A stretch of DNA of 64,000 bases from Gnomoniopsis sp. IMI 355080 (lineage: Eukaryota; Ascomycota; Sordariomycetes; Diaporthales; Gnomoniaceae), in NCBI GenBank assembly GCA_027946555.1, contig JAPEVC010000002.1:124001-188000 (forward strand), given 5' to 3'. The position numbers and the translations under genes are program-made. Below are positions 1 through 13,800 of this stretch, in pieces (the first letter of the stretch is position 1; every line of letters begins with the position of its first letter). Under the pieces are notes generated by a model. That model was not told where the DNA came from and did no database searches. It saw only the letters and a program-made list of their open reading frames with translations.

Positions 1-316
1 CAAAGACGCCAACATTGGGGTACTGCGAGGCATGAATATGGGTGTCTATGAGGCCAGGAAAGAAAAATCGCTTCCCGCTTGGTATTTTGGAGCCGTGGTC
101 GATGTCAAGGATTTGGGTTTCCTCGACGTCCCAGCCAAGCCGTTGTAGAACTTCATCTCGGGTGGTAGCTGGTTCGATTGCTACGATCTTGCCTGTTGTC
201 CCGTCGACGAACACGGCCGTGTCGTGCAGATAAGTAAGCTCATTTGGGGCAGTCGGGTGGACAAAGGTGCCAATGAAGAGCTGCTTTGGCGTTGTTGGAA
301 GAGTAGATGCGTTCAT
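1..316 (-). CDS. Guanine deaminase, N-terminal part (runs off the left edge)
   Basis: The minus strand reads from an ATG at 316 to the window edge without a stop (105 codons). The end of this stretch matches the start of the amidohydrolase core of guanine deaminase: FFFPGLIDTHIHASQYPNVG at about residues 84-103, with the metal-binding HxH pair at His93 and His95. The preceding part fits the small N-terminal beta-sandwich of the family (GTFVHP, AVFVDG). The enzyme hydrolyses guanine to xanthine and ammonia in the cytosol, as part of purine salvage and nitrogen use. The catalytic remainder lies outside the window, so integrity cannot be judged. Its 5' end faces the 3' end of fas1, which is transcribed in the same direction about 0.7 kb away. 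Confidence 0.85.
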   Translation of the reverse strand, partial: MNASTLPTTPKQLFIGTFVHPTAPNELTYLHDTAVFVDGTTGKIVAIEPATTRDEVLQRLGWDVEETQILDIDHGSKIPSGKRFFFPGLIDTHIHASQYPNVGVF

Positions 317-1023
317 TTTTGGAATACACACAAGCCACCAGAGGTGCTATCGGCCGGCCGGATCAGTGAGCGAACAGCCTCAGCAGACATGCGTATGTCA
401 CTTCAAATTAAGTGGTCAACGTTGCTGTTATGCATGTGCTCTATATGCCGTGTTACAAGCCAAGTGTCGGTGGCGCTGCGGGAATTAAAATGTAAGGTTT
501 TTGGTGTGTGTTGGTGCGAGTGTGTCCCAAGCTGCTGGTACGGCGCTATCTTATCGCGGAACTGAGGCGTTTCGCGTGCACAGGCTCAAAATTGAAGAAC
601 AAAGTCCGGACACGGCACGAGAACGTCGCACAACGAGAACACGCGAGACAAGTTGCAGACATGCCTATTATAGGCATAATGATGTGTCTAAGATTCAGTG
701 TTTATATTTCCGCCGTGACCCACTCCTCAGTCATTTAATCAAACAATGAATACAATCTGTCATAATGCAGTAGCAAATTCTACGTGATTTGGAAAATAAA
801 GCAAACAACGGCTAACGCCGGCACCCGACCAAACTGCCACAGGGAAAAACGGGAGACGGCCACTCCCTATCTAGTAAAAGCCGGACCAATAACCAAGACA
901 ATATGATTTATTCATCACATCACGTAATAAGCCGATTTTACGCTTCCCGCTTCCCAATAATCCCGATCCGCCAGACAATCCAGACGCCGCAGAAACAAAG
1001 CTTAGGTCTCAACGTGCTAGCAT
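317..1023. other. Intergenic: guanine deaminase upstream region and fas1 3' flank
   Basis: No supportable gene. The stretch must hold the upstream region of the minus-strand guanine deaminase and the 3' untranslated region of fas1. A short perfect inverted repeat (tgcctat / ataggca) lies near 662-676. Open frames here are short and lack family features. Confidence 0.6.
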
Positions 1024-4000
1024 CTATTCAGCGTGGACGCCATTAACGCCATTGGTGATACCGCCAGCAGGCCCGGTACCCTCTCCCTGGTACGAGTCCC
1101 AGTTCGCCAGTACGTTTGCAATACGAGGCGAGTTGGTCAACTTGTACACATCCTCGAAATATTCCTTAGTCAGGGCGAAAGGCTTCGCCGTGACGTTAGG
1201 AATATACTTGCCCACCAGCTTGGAAGGATCAATTGTGGTCTTGTTGATCTTCTTGAGCAAGAACGAACGGAAAGGCTTCACACCACTGCGCAAGAAAGTG
1301 GAATGGAAAGGCACGTCAATACCCTTCAGCGGGATGGTGGCGTAGCCCTTCTCTAGCTCTAGAGGCTTAGGCTTCTTCTCCGTCTGAGATGCACCCTCCT
1401 GGATGATCTGCAGCAGGTGCTCCTTGACCTCATCGATCGACAACTCCTTCATCATTTTGTCGATGTCAATTTTCTGCACCTTCAAGAAGTTGCACACGAA
1501 GGCGAGCGTGTCAAGGGCGCGAAGGTCACCAGCGCACACGTATTGTGCGTTGGCAATATTGAAGTTGACAATCTCCAGCAGCCAATTCGTTGACTCGGCA
1601 ATATTGGCCACGACGAAGCGCAGCGCATCCTCGTTGAACGTCTTAGAAATGCGGCTCGGATTGACTGCGCACATGGAGTAGTTGGAGCGACCAGTGGCAT
1701 CGCGCTCAACAGCAACTTGCATTGTCAGACCACGGTAGAAGACGACAGAGACCAGGGACTCAATTGGCATGACCTCGGCAAGCGCAGCAAGAGCACTATA
1801 CTCGCCCAGCGAATGTCCAGCAAATGTGCTGTCGCGAGGGACGAGACCCCTGGATTTCATGTCCTCGAAGCTGGCCTTTTCCATCAATGTAAGGGCAGGC
1901 TGCGTGAACTGGGTGGCTGACAACAAGCCACTGGGTGACCGGTAAGTGTGCGACGTCGTGTCCTCAGTAATGTCCTTGAAGATGCGCTCCGACTTGATAG
2001 AGCCGTCTGCGGCAACCGTCTCGAAGGTCATGGCCATGTAATTGGCCCGAATGGCCTTTCCGCGAGGGCCACCAAAGTGGATAGTGAGCTCCTTGGGGTT
2101 GTTCTTGACAATGTTCGTAATTGCGAAACCTAGTTAAGAAGCGTCAGTTTCCTATTATTATCAAGGTGGTCGAGATGAGTTCCAACTTACCATAAGTGTC
2201 CATGAGGTACTTGTCAGCGCGGTCCCAGACCTCCTTGGCCACAGAGCTGCTCTCGTACAGGTCCATACCCATACCCTGCTCCTGCGAGCCCTGGCCAGTG
2301 AATACGTATGCTGTCACGGGCTGCTCGACCTCGGCCTCGCCGAGAAGAACCTTGTCCTCAGTCTCCTTATTGCTTGCTTCGACCTTGATGATCTTGCGAC
2401 CAGAAATCATGCCAACATGCTGCATCTTGACCTCAATGTCATCGTGCGGCAATACCATTCCGGTCAAAGAGGCATGGAAGCTGCGAACGCGGCCGATGTT
2501 GTTCTCAGCCGCCCATGTCTCAACGAGGCTGCGTACCGCGGCGCTCGAGTACATGCCGTGAGTGATAGTGCCAGGAAGGTTGGCATAGTTGGCGAAAACT
2601 CGGGACACGTGAATAGGATTGTAATCTCCCGAGACACGGGCATATCCCTCGTTAGATGCTGGCGCCTTCAATTGCAGCGGTGACTTGCCACTCAAAGGAA
2701 TGGGGTTCTCAAACATGATAGGCTGCTCAATGGAGGAACCGTTGCGCTCAAGGTAGTTGGTGACCGGGTTGCCATGGGACTGGCCCTCATGGGAGTAGTC
2801 GACAGACGCGACCTGAACAATCTCCTTGGTGGGGAGCTCGATCTCAACCTTGCCGCGGGTCTGCACGCTACCGAAAATGGTCTTGCTTTTGAATTTGACA
2901 AGGGTCTCGAGACGGAACGTCAAGATCTTACCAAGAAGGTCCATGTCGAGAGCGTTATCAACCAACTGGAACCACTCCTTTGACTTGAGAACAGCTACAT
3001 CCTTGGTGGTGGCAAGGTGAATCTGCATCGGGGTCTCGACCTTGCGTTGGAAAGTGTTCTCGAAGTCGGTGTAGTTGCCGCGGTACAGGAACTGGGAAGT
3101 CACTTCCATGACCTCCTCTCCGTCACGCCAGATGGTGCCGCAGACCTCAACCATCTTGCCAGAATCCTGGTTGATGACAGCGTTGACACGAGCGACAGTG
3201 GACAGCTCATCGCCCTTCTTTAGAGGTTCAGCACCGGGTTTCATGCGGAATTCGTTTGACAAGTGAACCAGCTTAAGCAAGTCACCGTCGATAGTGCGAG
3301 GGAAGATGGGCTTAGTGATAGCCTTCCAGCCCACGACGATGGCAAAGTCCATGGGAGCATACATCTCCTTACCAGGGCGGTCGATGAAGGCCTCTCCGTG
3401 GTTGCCAACAGCGTGAACAAAGTCGTTGATAGCTTCACTGGTGATGGTAGCCTTTCCACCGTCAAACTTGCCGGCAACTTCAGCGTCTAATGCCAAAGTC
3501 TCGTCACCAAACCAGGCACGCCAGTAGAATTCCTTGATGCGGTCGTTGCGTCCGTCCATAACTTCATGGATGGGGGCGTAGCCAGCGTCAGGGTGATAAG
3601 TGAACTCGAGAGGCAACGCCACTGGCTTACCAAGAGCAGTTGTGTCCTTGATCATGTTAACGACAATCTTGTTCTTGCCAATCAACTTGGCCTCGAGAAC
3701 GTCCACATATTGGTTGTGACGGGGTTGCTCCCTCACGATGATGGTCGTCTTCTCAGGGGTGTTCGGGAACATGATCTCCACGAAAAGGCCACGAGATGGG
3801 GCAAAGATCCTCTTCATCGGGTTTGTCTGGTATTTCTTGCCCTGTACAATGACTTCAGACAAGAGCAAGGCGTGACGCCATGACCGCTTGGGGCCGGCGA
3901 GAAGAGCTAGCCAACCCTCCAGAGGCGGGAGCTGCGCGGAAGCCGAGTTTGACACACGGTAAGTGTTCTTGTTGCTGTCATAGGATACAGTAACGCTCTC

Positions 4001-7000
4001 GAAGTCGACAGGAATCTCGACGTCAACAAGCTTGCCTCCAAAGTACTCGATCGTGGGAATCTTTGAAGCATCATTATTGTAGATGTCCCGTGTCAAGTTC
4101 GAGATGTGACCATTGTGAATTCCGTCAAGGATGTCCTTGATGGGCTCATCGACGACCTTTGAGTACTTGGCGGCAGTCGGGCCCTGCAAGATACAAGTCC
4201 GGCCAACATCCTGGCCAATGACTGCATCGAGGTCTTCAGATTGCCAGAGCGAATCTTTCTTGAAGTAGAACTCGAAGTTCTCATCCAGATTGGGAATGAA
4301 GGTGATGGGCTTCTGAGTCGGACGGCGGCAAAGCATCAGGAAGTGCTGGACATCCTGTGCGTTGATGATCTGCTGATCGGCCTCTGGGTAGTGGTTGAAG
4401 AGGCTCTCAACAACCTCGAAAGGCTTGTTGAGCTGAGAGTAGTCTTGAAGCACGCATGCCTTGCCTGTCTCCGAGGTGAAACGCTCTTCAATGCGCTGGA
4501 TGAAGTCACCAGTGAGCCTAGCAAACGAAGGGTCAATCCATCGGGATTGGTGCTTGACGTAAAGCAGCTCAACCATTCTCCGTACAATCTCGCCATAAGT
4601 CATCTCGTCGACGTCAACTGTCTCGCCGGCGCTGTTCTTGCCAAACCAGACCTTCTGGAAGTCATCATTGAGCTTCTTGATGATGTAATCACGGTTCTTC
4701 TTGAGCTCAGCAACGCGCTTCTCCTTGGGGAGGCTGAAGATCTTTTGATCCATCTCGGCCCAGAATCTGACACCGCGAGTAGCGAGCTTGTGAATAGGCT
4801 CACCCATCTCGGAGCGGACGGTGATGATACCTCCAGCGGGACCTTGGTAGGTCTTCTCCCATTCGCTGTCGTCCAGACCTTCGGCTTCGATAATTGCTTG
4901 CTTAGCAGCAGGGCTGGTTTTCGCCTCCTTGGCAACCATCATTCTGCTACCGAACAAACAGCCGTCAAAGGGCATAGGAGGGTAACCAAACTTCTTAGAC
5001 CACTCGCCAGTGATGTATGGGTAGGTGTCTTCTGCGCTGCCGAAGCCACTGCCGGCAACGAGAATGAGGTTCTCTTGCCGGCGAATGCGGCCGTACATTT
5101 GAAGGACCGGCTGGTGGAAGTCTTCGAAAGAATGGTGACCACCACCACGGCCTCCAGTCCACTGAAGCATAACGGGGAAGGTAGGGTTGGCCTTGGCAAT
5201 GTTGATGACCGATTGAATAGCATCCAAAGAGCCAGGCTTGAAGGAGATGTGCTTTAAGCCTAAGGTCTCAATGTACTCGTTGGCAACATCGATGGATGGT
5301 ACTCCGGCACCAATGGTGAGGCCTTCAATAGGCACACCCTCAGCGCGCAGACCCTTGAGCATCGGTATTTGCCAGCCCATTGCTGCCGGATTAACATAAA
5401 TCAGATTGACACCAATGCCGCGGCCAGCAGGGATTGCATTTTCGATGTTCCTGAGCGAAGCTGTCATTGACCTCGGCTCAAAGTAACCGCCACCAGCGAG
5501 CTCAATGTGGTACCCGGCCTGCATAGTCGCGGCAACAAAATCCCATGGCACCGTGCAAGGAGTCATACCGGCAACCATGACAGGTGGAATGCCCAACAAC
5601 CTGCTCATCTTGGTATCGACAAAAGTCTGGCCACTCGAGTTCTTGATCAATTTGGGGCCGTACTCTTTCACCCAGTCGATGGCATACTTGACAGCATGCT
5701 CCTCGTCGCGGTCGAAAAGCTCCGGCTTGTATCCGACCTCATTGGCCGAGCCGTTCACTGCTCCAGCGAGGATGACACGAACACCAGTACCCTCCTTGTT
5801 ACGGCTGGTGAGAACACCGAGCCCCGAAATGCCACCTGGACCGAAGTCAAGCACGTGCGTAGCCTTGGAAAAGACAGTGGCCTGCTCCCAGTTGACAGGA
5901 TCGCGGGTAATCAGGCGAACCAGTGTTGGGACAATGTTGCCCTTGACCTCGTCTTGGATGTTCTTGCCAGTGTTGGTGTCGTAAACAGGGATGCCCAGCC
6001 GCTTGGCGTCGATCTGAACATTCTTGAGATCTTGATCGATCAGAGCCGTCGCCTCAGTGAGGTATTTGCTATGAAACGGGGCGGTGATAGGCAAGAAGCG
6101 GTTAACGAATCGGACCTTGCGCTGAGTATATGGGATTCGGTTCTGGTCCAGGCCTGTGGGGGCTTTGACTTTGCGCAACTGCAAGTTGAGACCATACAAA
6201 GACATTGGGGGGCCGGTGACAACCATATTCCGGGGGCTGTTGATGAGAGAGATGGCGATGTGACGGTCCTCAGGCAGGTATTTGTTGGTCGCGTCGATGT
6301 GCTTTTGGACCTCTGCTTGCGACAGGTCGCGAATGCTAAGCATGGGTGTGGGAGTGCCCTCGCCGTTGTCTATCGAGTCCTGCAGGACGGAGGGAGTCAT
6401 GGACGTCCGCGGGAACGTTTGCTGGCTGCGAGCACCGATCCAGAAAAGGATGGTGAGAGCAGACTTGACAATTTCCGGCCAAGTCTCCCATGTGTCAGCG
6501 GTCGCAGTGGCTGCTGCCATAACAACACCCTGAGAGTGACCAGTAGTCCCTGAGATTCTGTCTCTGAGAGTTCCCGGGTGAATCCCAAGAGCCTTGCAGG
6601 TTACCTCGTAGTGAGCCATTTGAACGAGTCCAATCAAAGGGAAGCTCACAGGGGCGGAGATGAGGTAGTCGATATCCGGGGTGGCATCCGGGTTTTGCAG
6701 CCAGCTCATGACATCCAAACCCTTTGTGAAGAGCTTCTCGGCCGCAGGGTCGTTGGCTAGAGTCTGCAGCTGCTCAGCCGAGGACATAATGAGGTCCCCA
6801 ACGAAGGAAGGATAAGTGGTCCAAAGCTCGCGCAGCTCCTCAAAGTACTCCTCGATGTTTCCTTGGCCGCCGTAGATGCTGTAGATGACAGCCTCCTTCT
6901 CTTCAGCGGCTCGGAACAGAGCAGACTGGTGAGGGCGAACCGCCCTGTTGAGGGTGGATCTTGCGGCATAGTGGCTACGCAAGACCTCGATTTTCTTGGA

Positions 7001-7390
7001 GTCGATGCCAGGAAGTGTGGCGACCAGAGCGTGGACGTCGTTGCCCCGGAGGAAGGCTCGCTCAAACTCGTTAACAATCAGCTTGAGCACCTCTTCGTAA
7101 GAGCCCTGGGCATCATCCTCGCCCTTTTCCACCTCTTGGGCAACAAAGCCCATGTATCTGGCGACCAACTCAGGAGTGGACGAGGGCTCGTCATCCTGTG
7201 CAAGCTCGTCGGTAGGTGGAGGGAGGCTCGCAATGAAGCGGTCTCGTAGTTGGGAGGCGTGGAAGTGAAGACTGGTAGGGAAGAGGAATGAGGTCTCGAG
7301 AGAGCCGTGGGCGATGGTCAAAGGGCGCAGGGAGGCGGAGGATCGAGGAGTTGAGACGCCCGTCTGAGGGCCAGTACCAGTGCCGTACAT
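1024..7390 (-). CDS. fas1: Fatty acid synthase subunit beta
   Basis: Two exons, complement(1024..2129, 2191..7390), joined by a 61-bp intron (GTAAGT donor, CTTAACTAG end), give 2101 aa, the usual length for filamentous fungi. Order of domains: acetyl transferase (GHSQG, Ser286), enoyl reductase (GGRGGGHHSF near residue 750), dehydratase with a MaoC-like hot-dog segment (GDYNPIHVSRVF near 1590), and malonyl/palmitoyl transferase (YVFTGQGSQ near 1695; GHSLGEYSAL near 1836). The intron falls inside the last domain. The protein forms the domes of the alpha6-beta6 cytosolic synthase and performs loading, dehydration, enoyl reduction and chain release. The ATG at 7390 begins the conserved MYGTGTGPQTG N-terminus. 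It diverges from fas2, its obligate partner. No polyketide synthase lies nearby, so this is most likely the primary-metabolism copy. Confidence 0.97.
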
Positions 7391-10300
7391 GATGAAAATG
7401 GGGTATCGTCTATGATTCTATAGGTGTCTGAGGCGAGATGTTAGCCGTTGTCGTTGCGCAGGCCAAACTGTCCTTGCTGTGGTATTTTTTTGGTTTGTGT
7501 TTCAAGCAACTTACATTTGCTGAGGTGCCAGTGTCGCAATCTTGGAAGGAAAAAAGACTCGAAATACTCAGCGAAGAGCTACGAGTCGAGCGGCAGCAAA
7601 AGTTCTACGATTGCTTGCTTGAGAGGGTCGTAGGGATTGGAAGCTGGAAGGTGTGAAAATTGTATGCGAGGACAGGCACTGTGAAGAGTTGGCAGTCTCT
7701 GCTTTCACGAACCTCTTGCGGTGGAGGAAGGTACGAGGGTGGGGGGTGGAAGGGAGGATTGGATGGTCGACGGTGGGATGTGTGTTTATTGGGAAGGGAT
7801 GACCAAAGCTGCTGCTTCGAATCGAGCAACTTTTCCACGGGTGAAGGGACGAACGGAAGAGCGTTCGGCTTTGTCTGTTCTCAGCTTGGTCTTCCCCTAT
7901 CCATTGAGATGAGTTAAAGCTCTTACTGCCAGTCGTTGAACCCAAGATCCAACATACTCTGGCGAAAGGTACATGAATTTCCCAACAATTCATCTAGTTC
8001 TGCCAGTTCTTTTACCGTGTCCCTTGCAGGGGTTCTGCCGGGTACTGCGCTGAAGCTGATCAACAAGGCTCCCAAGGTTCTCCCCCACTCTCCCACTCCA
8101 TCACTCTTTTTTTTTCTCTTCCTCTTCCCCTCTGAAATTTCGTCCACTTTAAAAGTACTAGGCTCGGCGACTCCAACAAAGCATGAAGACACGCAAATCT
8201 CGAGTCACGATGCCGGTCAAGTTCATGGGGGATAATCAGATGATGCTGTCATTTGATCACTATAATAATGCCATTGCAGTCCTCGCTCCAAGGATAGTCA
8301 ATTTGACGTCTCTAGATTTTGAGGCTTGAAGGATGGTATCTTATTTGCACCATACGGTCCCCACAGCTGCGTCACTTGTCCTCAAATTGTGAGGATGTAC
8401 TGGGTACATCTACCCTGCCGGCGTCACAATCGCAGTAACCGATACGCTATCAAATGCTCCGGCTGCTCGGATGAAATCCCTGCACTTCTGCAATCCCACC
8501 ACATCGGCGCGCAAGCCAGAACTGGTAACCGATGCAAAGGCTACATTGCGCAGGTTGCGACGTTGAGGAACATCACAACTTTGACCCCAAAAATTTATAT
8601 GTTCTTGTGAAGGATTCAGACGATAGTCATAGACTCACACAATATAGACGTCAGATAAGTACGGATACAGCTAGGAAATCGACATGTAGAAGTCTATGAG
8701 GACATGGAGGAGCATGCCGCAATTCCTACCGCTTTCGCTTCTTGAGTTGCAGCCTTCGTCGCCCAAGATATTTCCAGCACTTACATTGGCTTGAGAAACA
8801 CACTTGCAAACACCACGAGACCCCATCCTGAGCTGCAAGGAGACAAGTGAGTTGAAGTAATGACATTCATCGTGGTACCAAGGTACCAAGGCATAAGAAG
8901 CTGGGTGAAAATTGCAAGATCGTCAAGCGGTTGAAAATACTGACATAGGCCCATACATATGGAATACACCTAGCCCTGGGGCTTGGGCACATGCTAGTCA
9001 GGCAAGGAGAGGTCCCGGGACTCAAGCTCGTACTGTACCGAGTACATGTAAATTTGTTACTTGCGATGGGATGTCCCGGTGCCTTTGCGATGGGTTAGGT
9101 GAGCTATGCTGTCGCTGTCAACAGCCTGTGGCTCCACATCGTCAGTGTTCAGCCTCGCGTGCGCCTAGGCAGACACGGCTGTAAAGGGGAGAATACCATT
9201 GGATGGACTGCTCCTTTGTTGCTCGGATTACATCGTGCCCTGCGTGCAAGCAACGATCCTGGCGAGGGGCAGACCCTTTCTGCACGACGATAAGGACAGC
9301 GATAAAGCTCCAGAAGCTTGAGCTCCTAGCTGCCGTGCCGGAAGCTTGTTGGCCGCGAGCAATGAGGTACATGGTGTGTGGCCTACGAGGTGCGGTCGGG
9401 TTCTCAACCCCCAACCTACAACATTCCGGCAACCCTGTGGCTCCGTCAAGAGTTTGTCAGGAGACATTTATCCGAGTTTCAGCGAGCCTTCCACGCGGCC
9501 TCAAAGCTGAACATGTTGGTGACGATGCACAAGATCTTGTTGAAGGTTAGCAAGTTTGTCAACCCAAGCCTTAGGGGCCAGCTCGAGTTACTATGTACGT
9601 ATCTGCCCAAGCACGGTCCCAGTCAAACGCCTGGGGTCCCAGGCACAACGGGTTGCTGATCAAGGGTCCAAGGGTATCCGAGGCAGTGGCCAGGCTTATC
9701 TCTCGATATGTAGCCGTTGAGACGCTAGGTATCACAGCGAGAAAGACACGGCGAGGCTGGCCGGTTGTAGAGAGACTTTTGCTGAGCGAAGTGTTGATGT
9801 CGTTGTAGCCTTAGTGGTTGACAAGGTTTTGGTGGGGCAGCCTCGCTGCACCCTGCAGACACAACTGCGCTAAAAATGAACTACTGGCAGGGGGGCGATG
9901 TGGTCGGACCCTGAACTTGCCCAAATGGACTCGGGTGGGGTCGCGTACTGTGAACAAAGATGAGGAAGTCGTGACACTTGATTGGTTTGTGGACCCCGTG
10001 AAAATAGAAGGTTCCCCAAAGGCGGTCCCAACAACGGCTGGGGCAGGTCCAAGGGTACCGATGGACAGGGGTTGCCTTCCAGAGAGCAACTGCAGATTGC
10101 CCTCAACAATGCAGATGCGTTCATCTTTTTTTTCTGGCCTTGCCTATGCCCTACCTTGCTACTGCCCTCGAAGTATCTATCGGCAGAACAACTTTGACGG
10201 ACGACGGGCAAAAGGAGATACGGCAAACCCCAAAATTGTGAGTATTGTCGGGTTGTTGAAGCGAACAAATTTGCATCATCCGTCTTCTTCTGCCACCCTC

Positions 10301-10827
10301 TCTCCCCTCCACCTATGCTTTCCTGTTAACATCAACTTGCACCTCATTGTCTCTGCCAGGAAGGGAACCTTGAAGCTATTGCGCTCTGCCCTCGAGATAT
10401 CTGCCCCGCCCCTTATCATCCTAGACCACCTCGTGTCTCTCTCCCTTGCCTTCTCCCCACGAGGTCTTTCTACTCGACCGAAGACATTCCTCAACGAGCC
10501 GGATCCAATTCGTTCCCTCTGAATCTAACAATACCGTGGCAGTTTTCCACTCCTCAGAGCCCCGTTCTCCCTCGACGTCTTTGACTAGACTGCTCAATTT
10601 ACTTCCTAACAGGAAGCCCCATTCCGTGGCTCGGTGTCAAACTCGAACACGGACACACACCGGCTCTCTCGTTGAGCAGTGGAATACTCCCGGATTCCGC
10701 CAAACATCATTCGCGTTTCTTTTTCAACGATACCCGCAATCGATTCTGGCGCACCTTATTAGACCCCGCAGGCCTCGACAGTATACCTTAACATCCCCAA
10801 GACACAACTGCCCCCCTCTCCAGCAAA
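7391..10827. promoter_or_regulatory. Shared 3.4 kb divergent upstream region of fas1 and fas2
   Basis: No coding gene is supported here. The region separates two genes whose products assemble in equal numbers, so it probably holds both promoters. Visible features: pyrimidine-rich tracts just upstream of the fas2 ATG (about 10270-10540 and 10700-10820), a T-rich tract near 8107-8135, a tandem ggtaccaa pair at 8874-8889, and one CCGAGG hexamer at 9678-9683. CCTCGG/CCGAGG is the core bound by fungal fatty-acid regulators of the FarA/Ctf1 type, but a single copy can occur by chance. Untranslated exons or introns may be present and cannot be placed. Confidence 0.5.
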
Positions 10828-13800
10828 ATGAGACCCGAAGTTGAACAGGAGCTCGCCCACACGCTCCTCGTCGAGCTCCTCGCATATCAGTTCGCTTCTC
10901 CCGTCAGGTGGATCGAAACGCAGGATGTCTTTCTTGCCGAGAAGACTGCAGAGCGGATCGTCGAGGTCGGTCCCGCCGATACTCTCGGAGTGATGGCTAA
11001 GCGCACCCTTGCTGCCAAGTATGAAGCTTTCGATGCTGCGAAATCAGTACAACGACAAATTTTGTGCTACAACAAAGACGCCAAGGAGATTTACTATGAT
11101 GTCGACCCTATTGAGGAAGAGCCTGAGCCAACACCCGCTGCCGCCGGCTCAAGCGGTTCTGCTCCAGCTGCCGCTGCCGCAGCTCCTGTTGCTGCCGCAG
11201 CACCAGCGCCCAGTGCTGGCCCTGCTGCGCAAGTCCCAGATGCCCCAGTCTCTGCTATGGACGTGACACGGGCTCTGATTGCCCAGAAATTGAAGAAACC
11301 CTTCTCAGAGATCCCTCTGAGCAAGGCTATTAAGGACCTGGTCGGCGGTAAGTGGCTTCTTGCCTTGTGAATATTTGACTTTGTAAAAACTCCGTGTCTA
11401 ACGAGTTTCTACAGGCAAATCCACTCTCCAGAACGAAATTCTCGGCGACCTACAAAAGGAATTTGGCACAGCACCTGAAAAGCCGGAAGACATTCCTTTG
11501 GACGAGCTCGGTGCAGCCATGCAGGCCACATTCGACGGCAACCTGGGCAAATGTTCCCAAGGCTTGGTCGCTCGTCTCATCTCCTCCAAGATGCCTGGTG
11601 GTTTCAATGTTACATCTGCTCGCAAGTATCTCGAGACACGCTGGGGTTTGGCTTCCGGTCGCCAGGACGGTGTACTTCTGCTCGGAATCACCATGGAGCC
11701 AGCTGCTCGCCTGGGCTCTGAGGCTGATGCCAAGGCATTTCTTGACGACGTCGCGCAGAAATACGCCTCCAATGCTGGCATCAGCCTGTCTGCGCCTACG
11801 GCTGCTGACACTGGCGCCGGCGGTGGTGGTATGATGATGGACCCTGCTGCCATCGACGCTCTCACCAAAGACCAAAGGGCTCTGTTCAAGCAACAGCTCG
11901 AGCTGCTTGCCCGGTATCTCAAGCTCGACTTGCGGGCTGGTGACAAGGCTTTCATTACTGAGCAGAAGTCAAGCCAGGTTCTGCAAGCCCAGCTTGACCT
12001 GTGGACTGCGGAGCACGGTGACTTTTACGCTGCCGGTATTGAGCCGTCCTTCAGTGCTCTAAAGGCAAGGACGTACGACTCGTCATGGAACTGGGCCCGG
12101 CAAGATGCGTTGACCATGTATTTCGACATTATTTTTGGCAAGCTGAAAATGGTTGACCGTGAGATTGTCAGCCAGTGTATCCGCCTCATGGGCAAGTCCA
12201 ACCCGACTCTGCTCGAGTTCATGCAGTACCACATCGATAACTGCCCTACGGAACGTGGAGAGACGTATCAGTTAGCTAAGGACCTCGCTACGCAACTGCT
12301 GGAGAACTGCAAAGATGCACTGAGTGCGAACCCTGTTTACAAGGATGTCGGAGTTCCCACTGCACCTCACACTACTATAGATCTCAAGGGCAACCTCCAT
12401 TTCGAAGAAGTAGAGCGCCCGAACTGCCGCAAGCTCGAGCTCTACGTTCAACAAATGGCTGAGGGTGGCAAGATTTCTGAGTACGGCAACAGAACCAGGG
12501 TTCAGAGCGATCTGGCCCGGCTCTACAAGATGATGAAAGCCCAACACAAGATGTCCAAGGGCTCTCAGCTTGAGATCAAGAACGTTTACAGCGATGTCAT
12601 TCGTTCCTTGAACATGAACGAGAGTCAGATTCTCAAGGAAGACACCAAGGCCAGCTCGCTGGCCAAGAAGGTCGCCAAGCCCAAGGGCAAAACGGAGTCC
12701 ATCCCATTCCTCCACCTGAAGCAAAAGTCCTTCAACGGGTGGGACTACAGCAAGAAGCTCAGCAACGTTTACCTAGACACACTGGAGAACGCTGCTGTGA
12801 ATGGTATCAGCTACGCTGGCAAATATGCCCTCATGACTGGTGCCGGTGCTGGATCGATTGGTGCAGAGGTTCTGCAAGGCTTGATCCAGGGTGGAGCACA
12901 TGTCATCGTTACTACCAGTCGCTTCTCTCGCCAGGTGACTGAGTACTACCAGGCGATGTACGCTCGTTATGGTTCCCGAGGTTCGCAGCTTGTTGTTGTG
13001 CCTTTTAACCAAGGTAGCAAGCAAGACGTCGAGGCTCTGATTGACTACATCTACGACACCAAGAACGGCTTGGGCTGGGACCTTGACTACATCGTACCAT
13101 TTGCCGCAATTCCTGAAAATGGCCGCCAGATCGATGGAATTGACTCCAAATCCGAGCTCGCTCACCGTATCATGCTCACCAACCTGCTCCGCATGTTGGG
13201 CTGTGTCAAGACCCAGAAGGCGACTCGCGGATTTGAGACTCGCCCTGCGCAAGTCATGCTTCCTCTTTCTCCCAACCACGGTACATTTGGTAGCGATGGT
13301 CTCTACTCCGAATCCAAGCTTGCCCTCGAGACTTTGTTCAACCGATGGCACGCCGAGGACTGGGGTCAGTACCTCACCATTTGTGGCGCCATCATCGGAT
13401 GGACCCGTGGTACTGGTCTCATGTCAGCCAACAACATTGTTGCTGAGGGTGTCGAGAAGCTCGGCGTCCGCACCTTCTCGCAGCAAGAAATGGCTTTCAA
13501 CCTTCTCGGCCTTATGTCTCCTCAAGTGGTTGACCTGTGCCAGGAGGAGCCAGTCATGGCTGATCTGAACGGTGGACTTCAGTTTATCCCTGACTTGAAC
13601 AAGGTCATGACCAAACTTCGGAAGGAGATCACGGAGACCAGTGACATCCGCAGAGCGGTCAGCAAGGAAAATGCTGCTGAACACGCCATTGTCAACGGTG
13701 CTAACTCCGAAGCGCTTCATAAGTCGAGGGTCGTCGAGCCCCGCGCCAACATCAAGTTCGACTTCCCTCATCTGCCTGACTGGAAGCAAGAAATTGCTCC

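Noticed and set aside
4241..6553. Plus-strand open frames of 338 and 348 codons opposite fas1
   Set aside because: They are antisense shadows of the highly expressed, codon-biased fas1 exon; no family motif is visible and the fas1 frame is fully explained.
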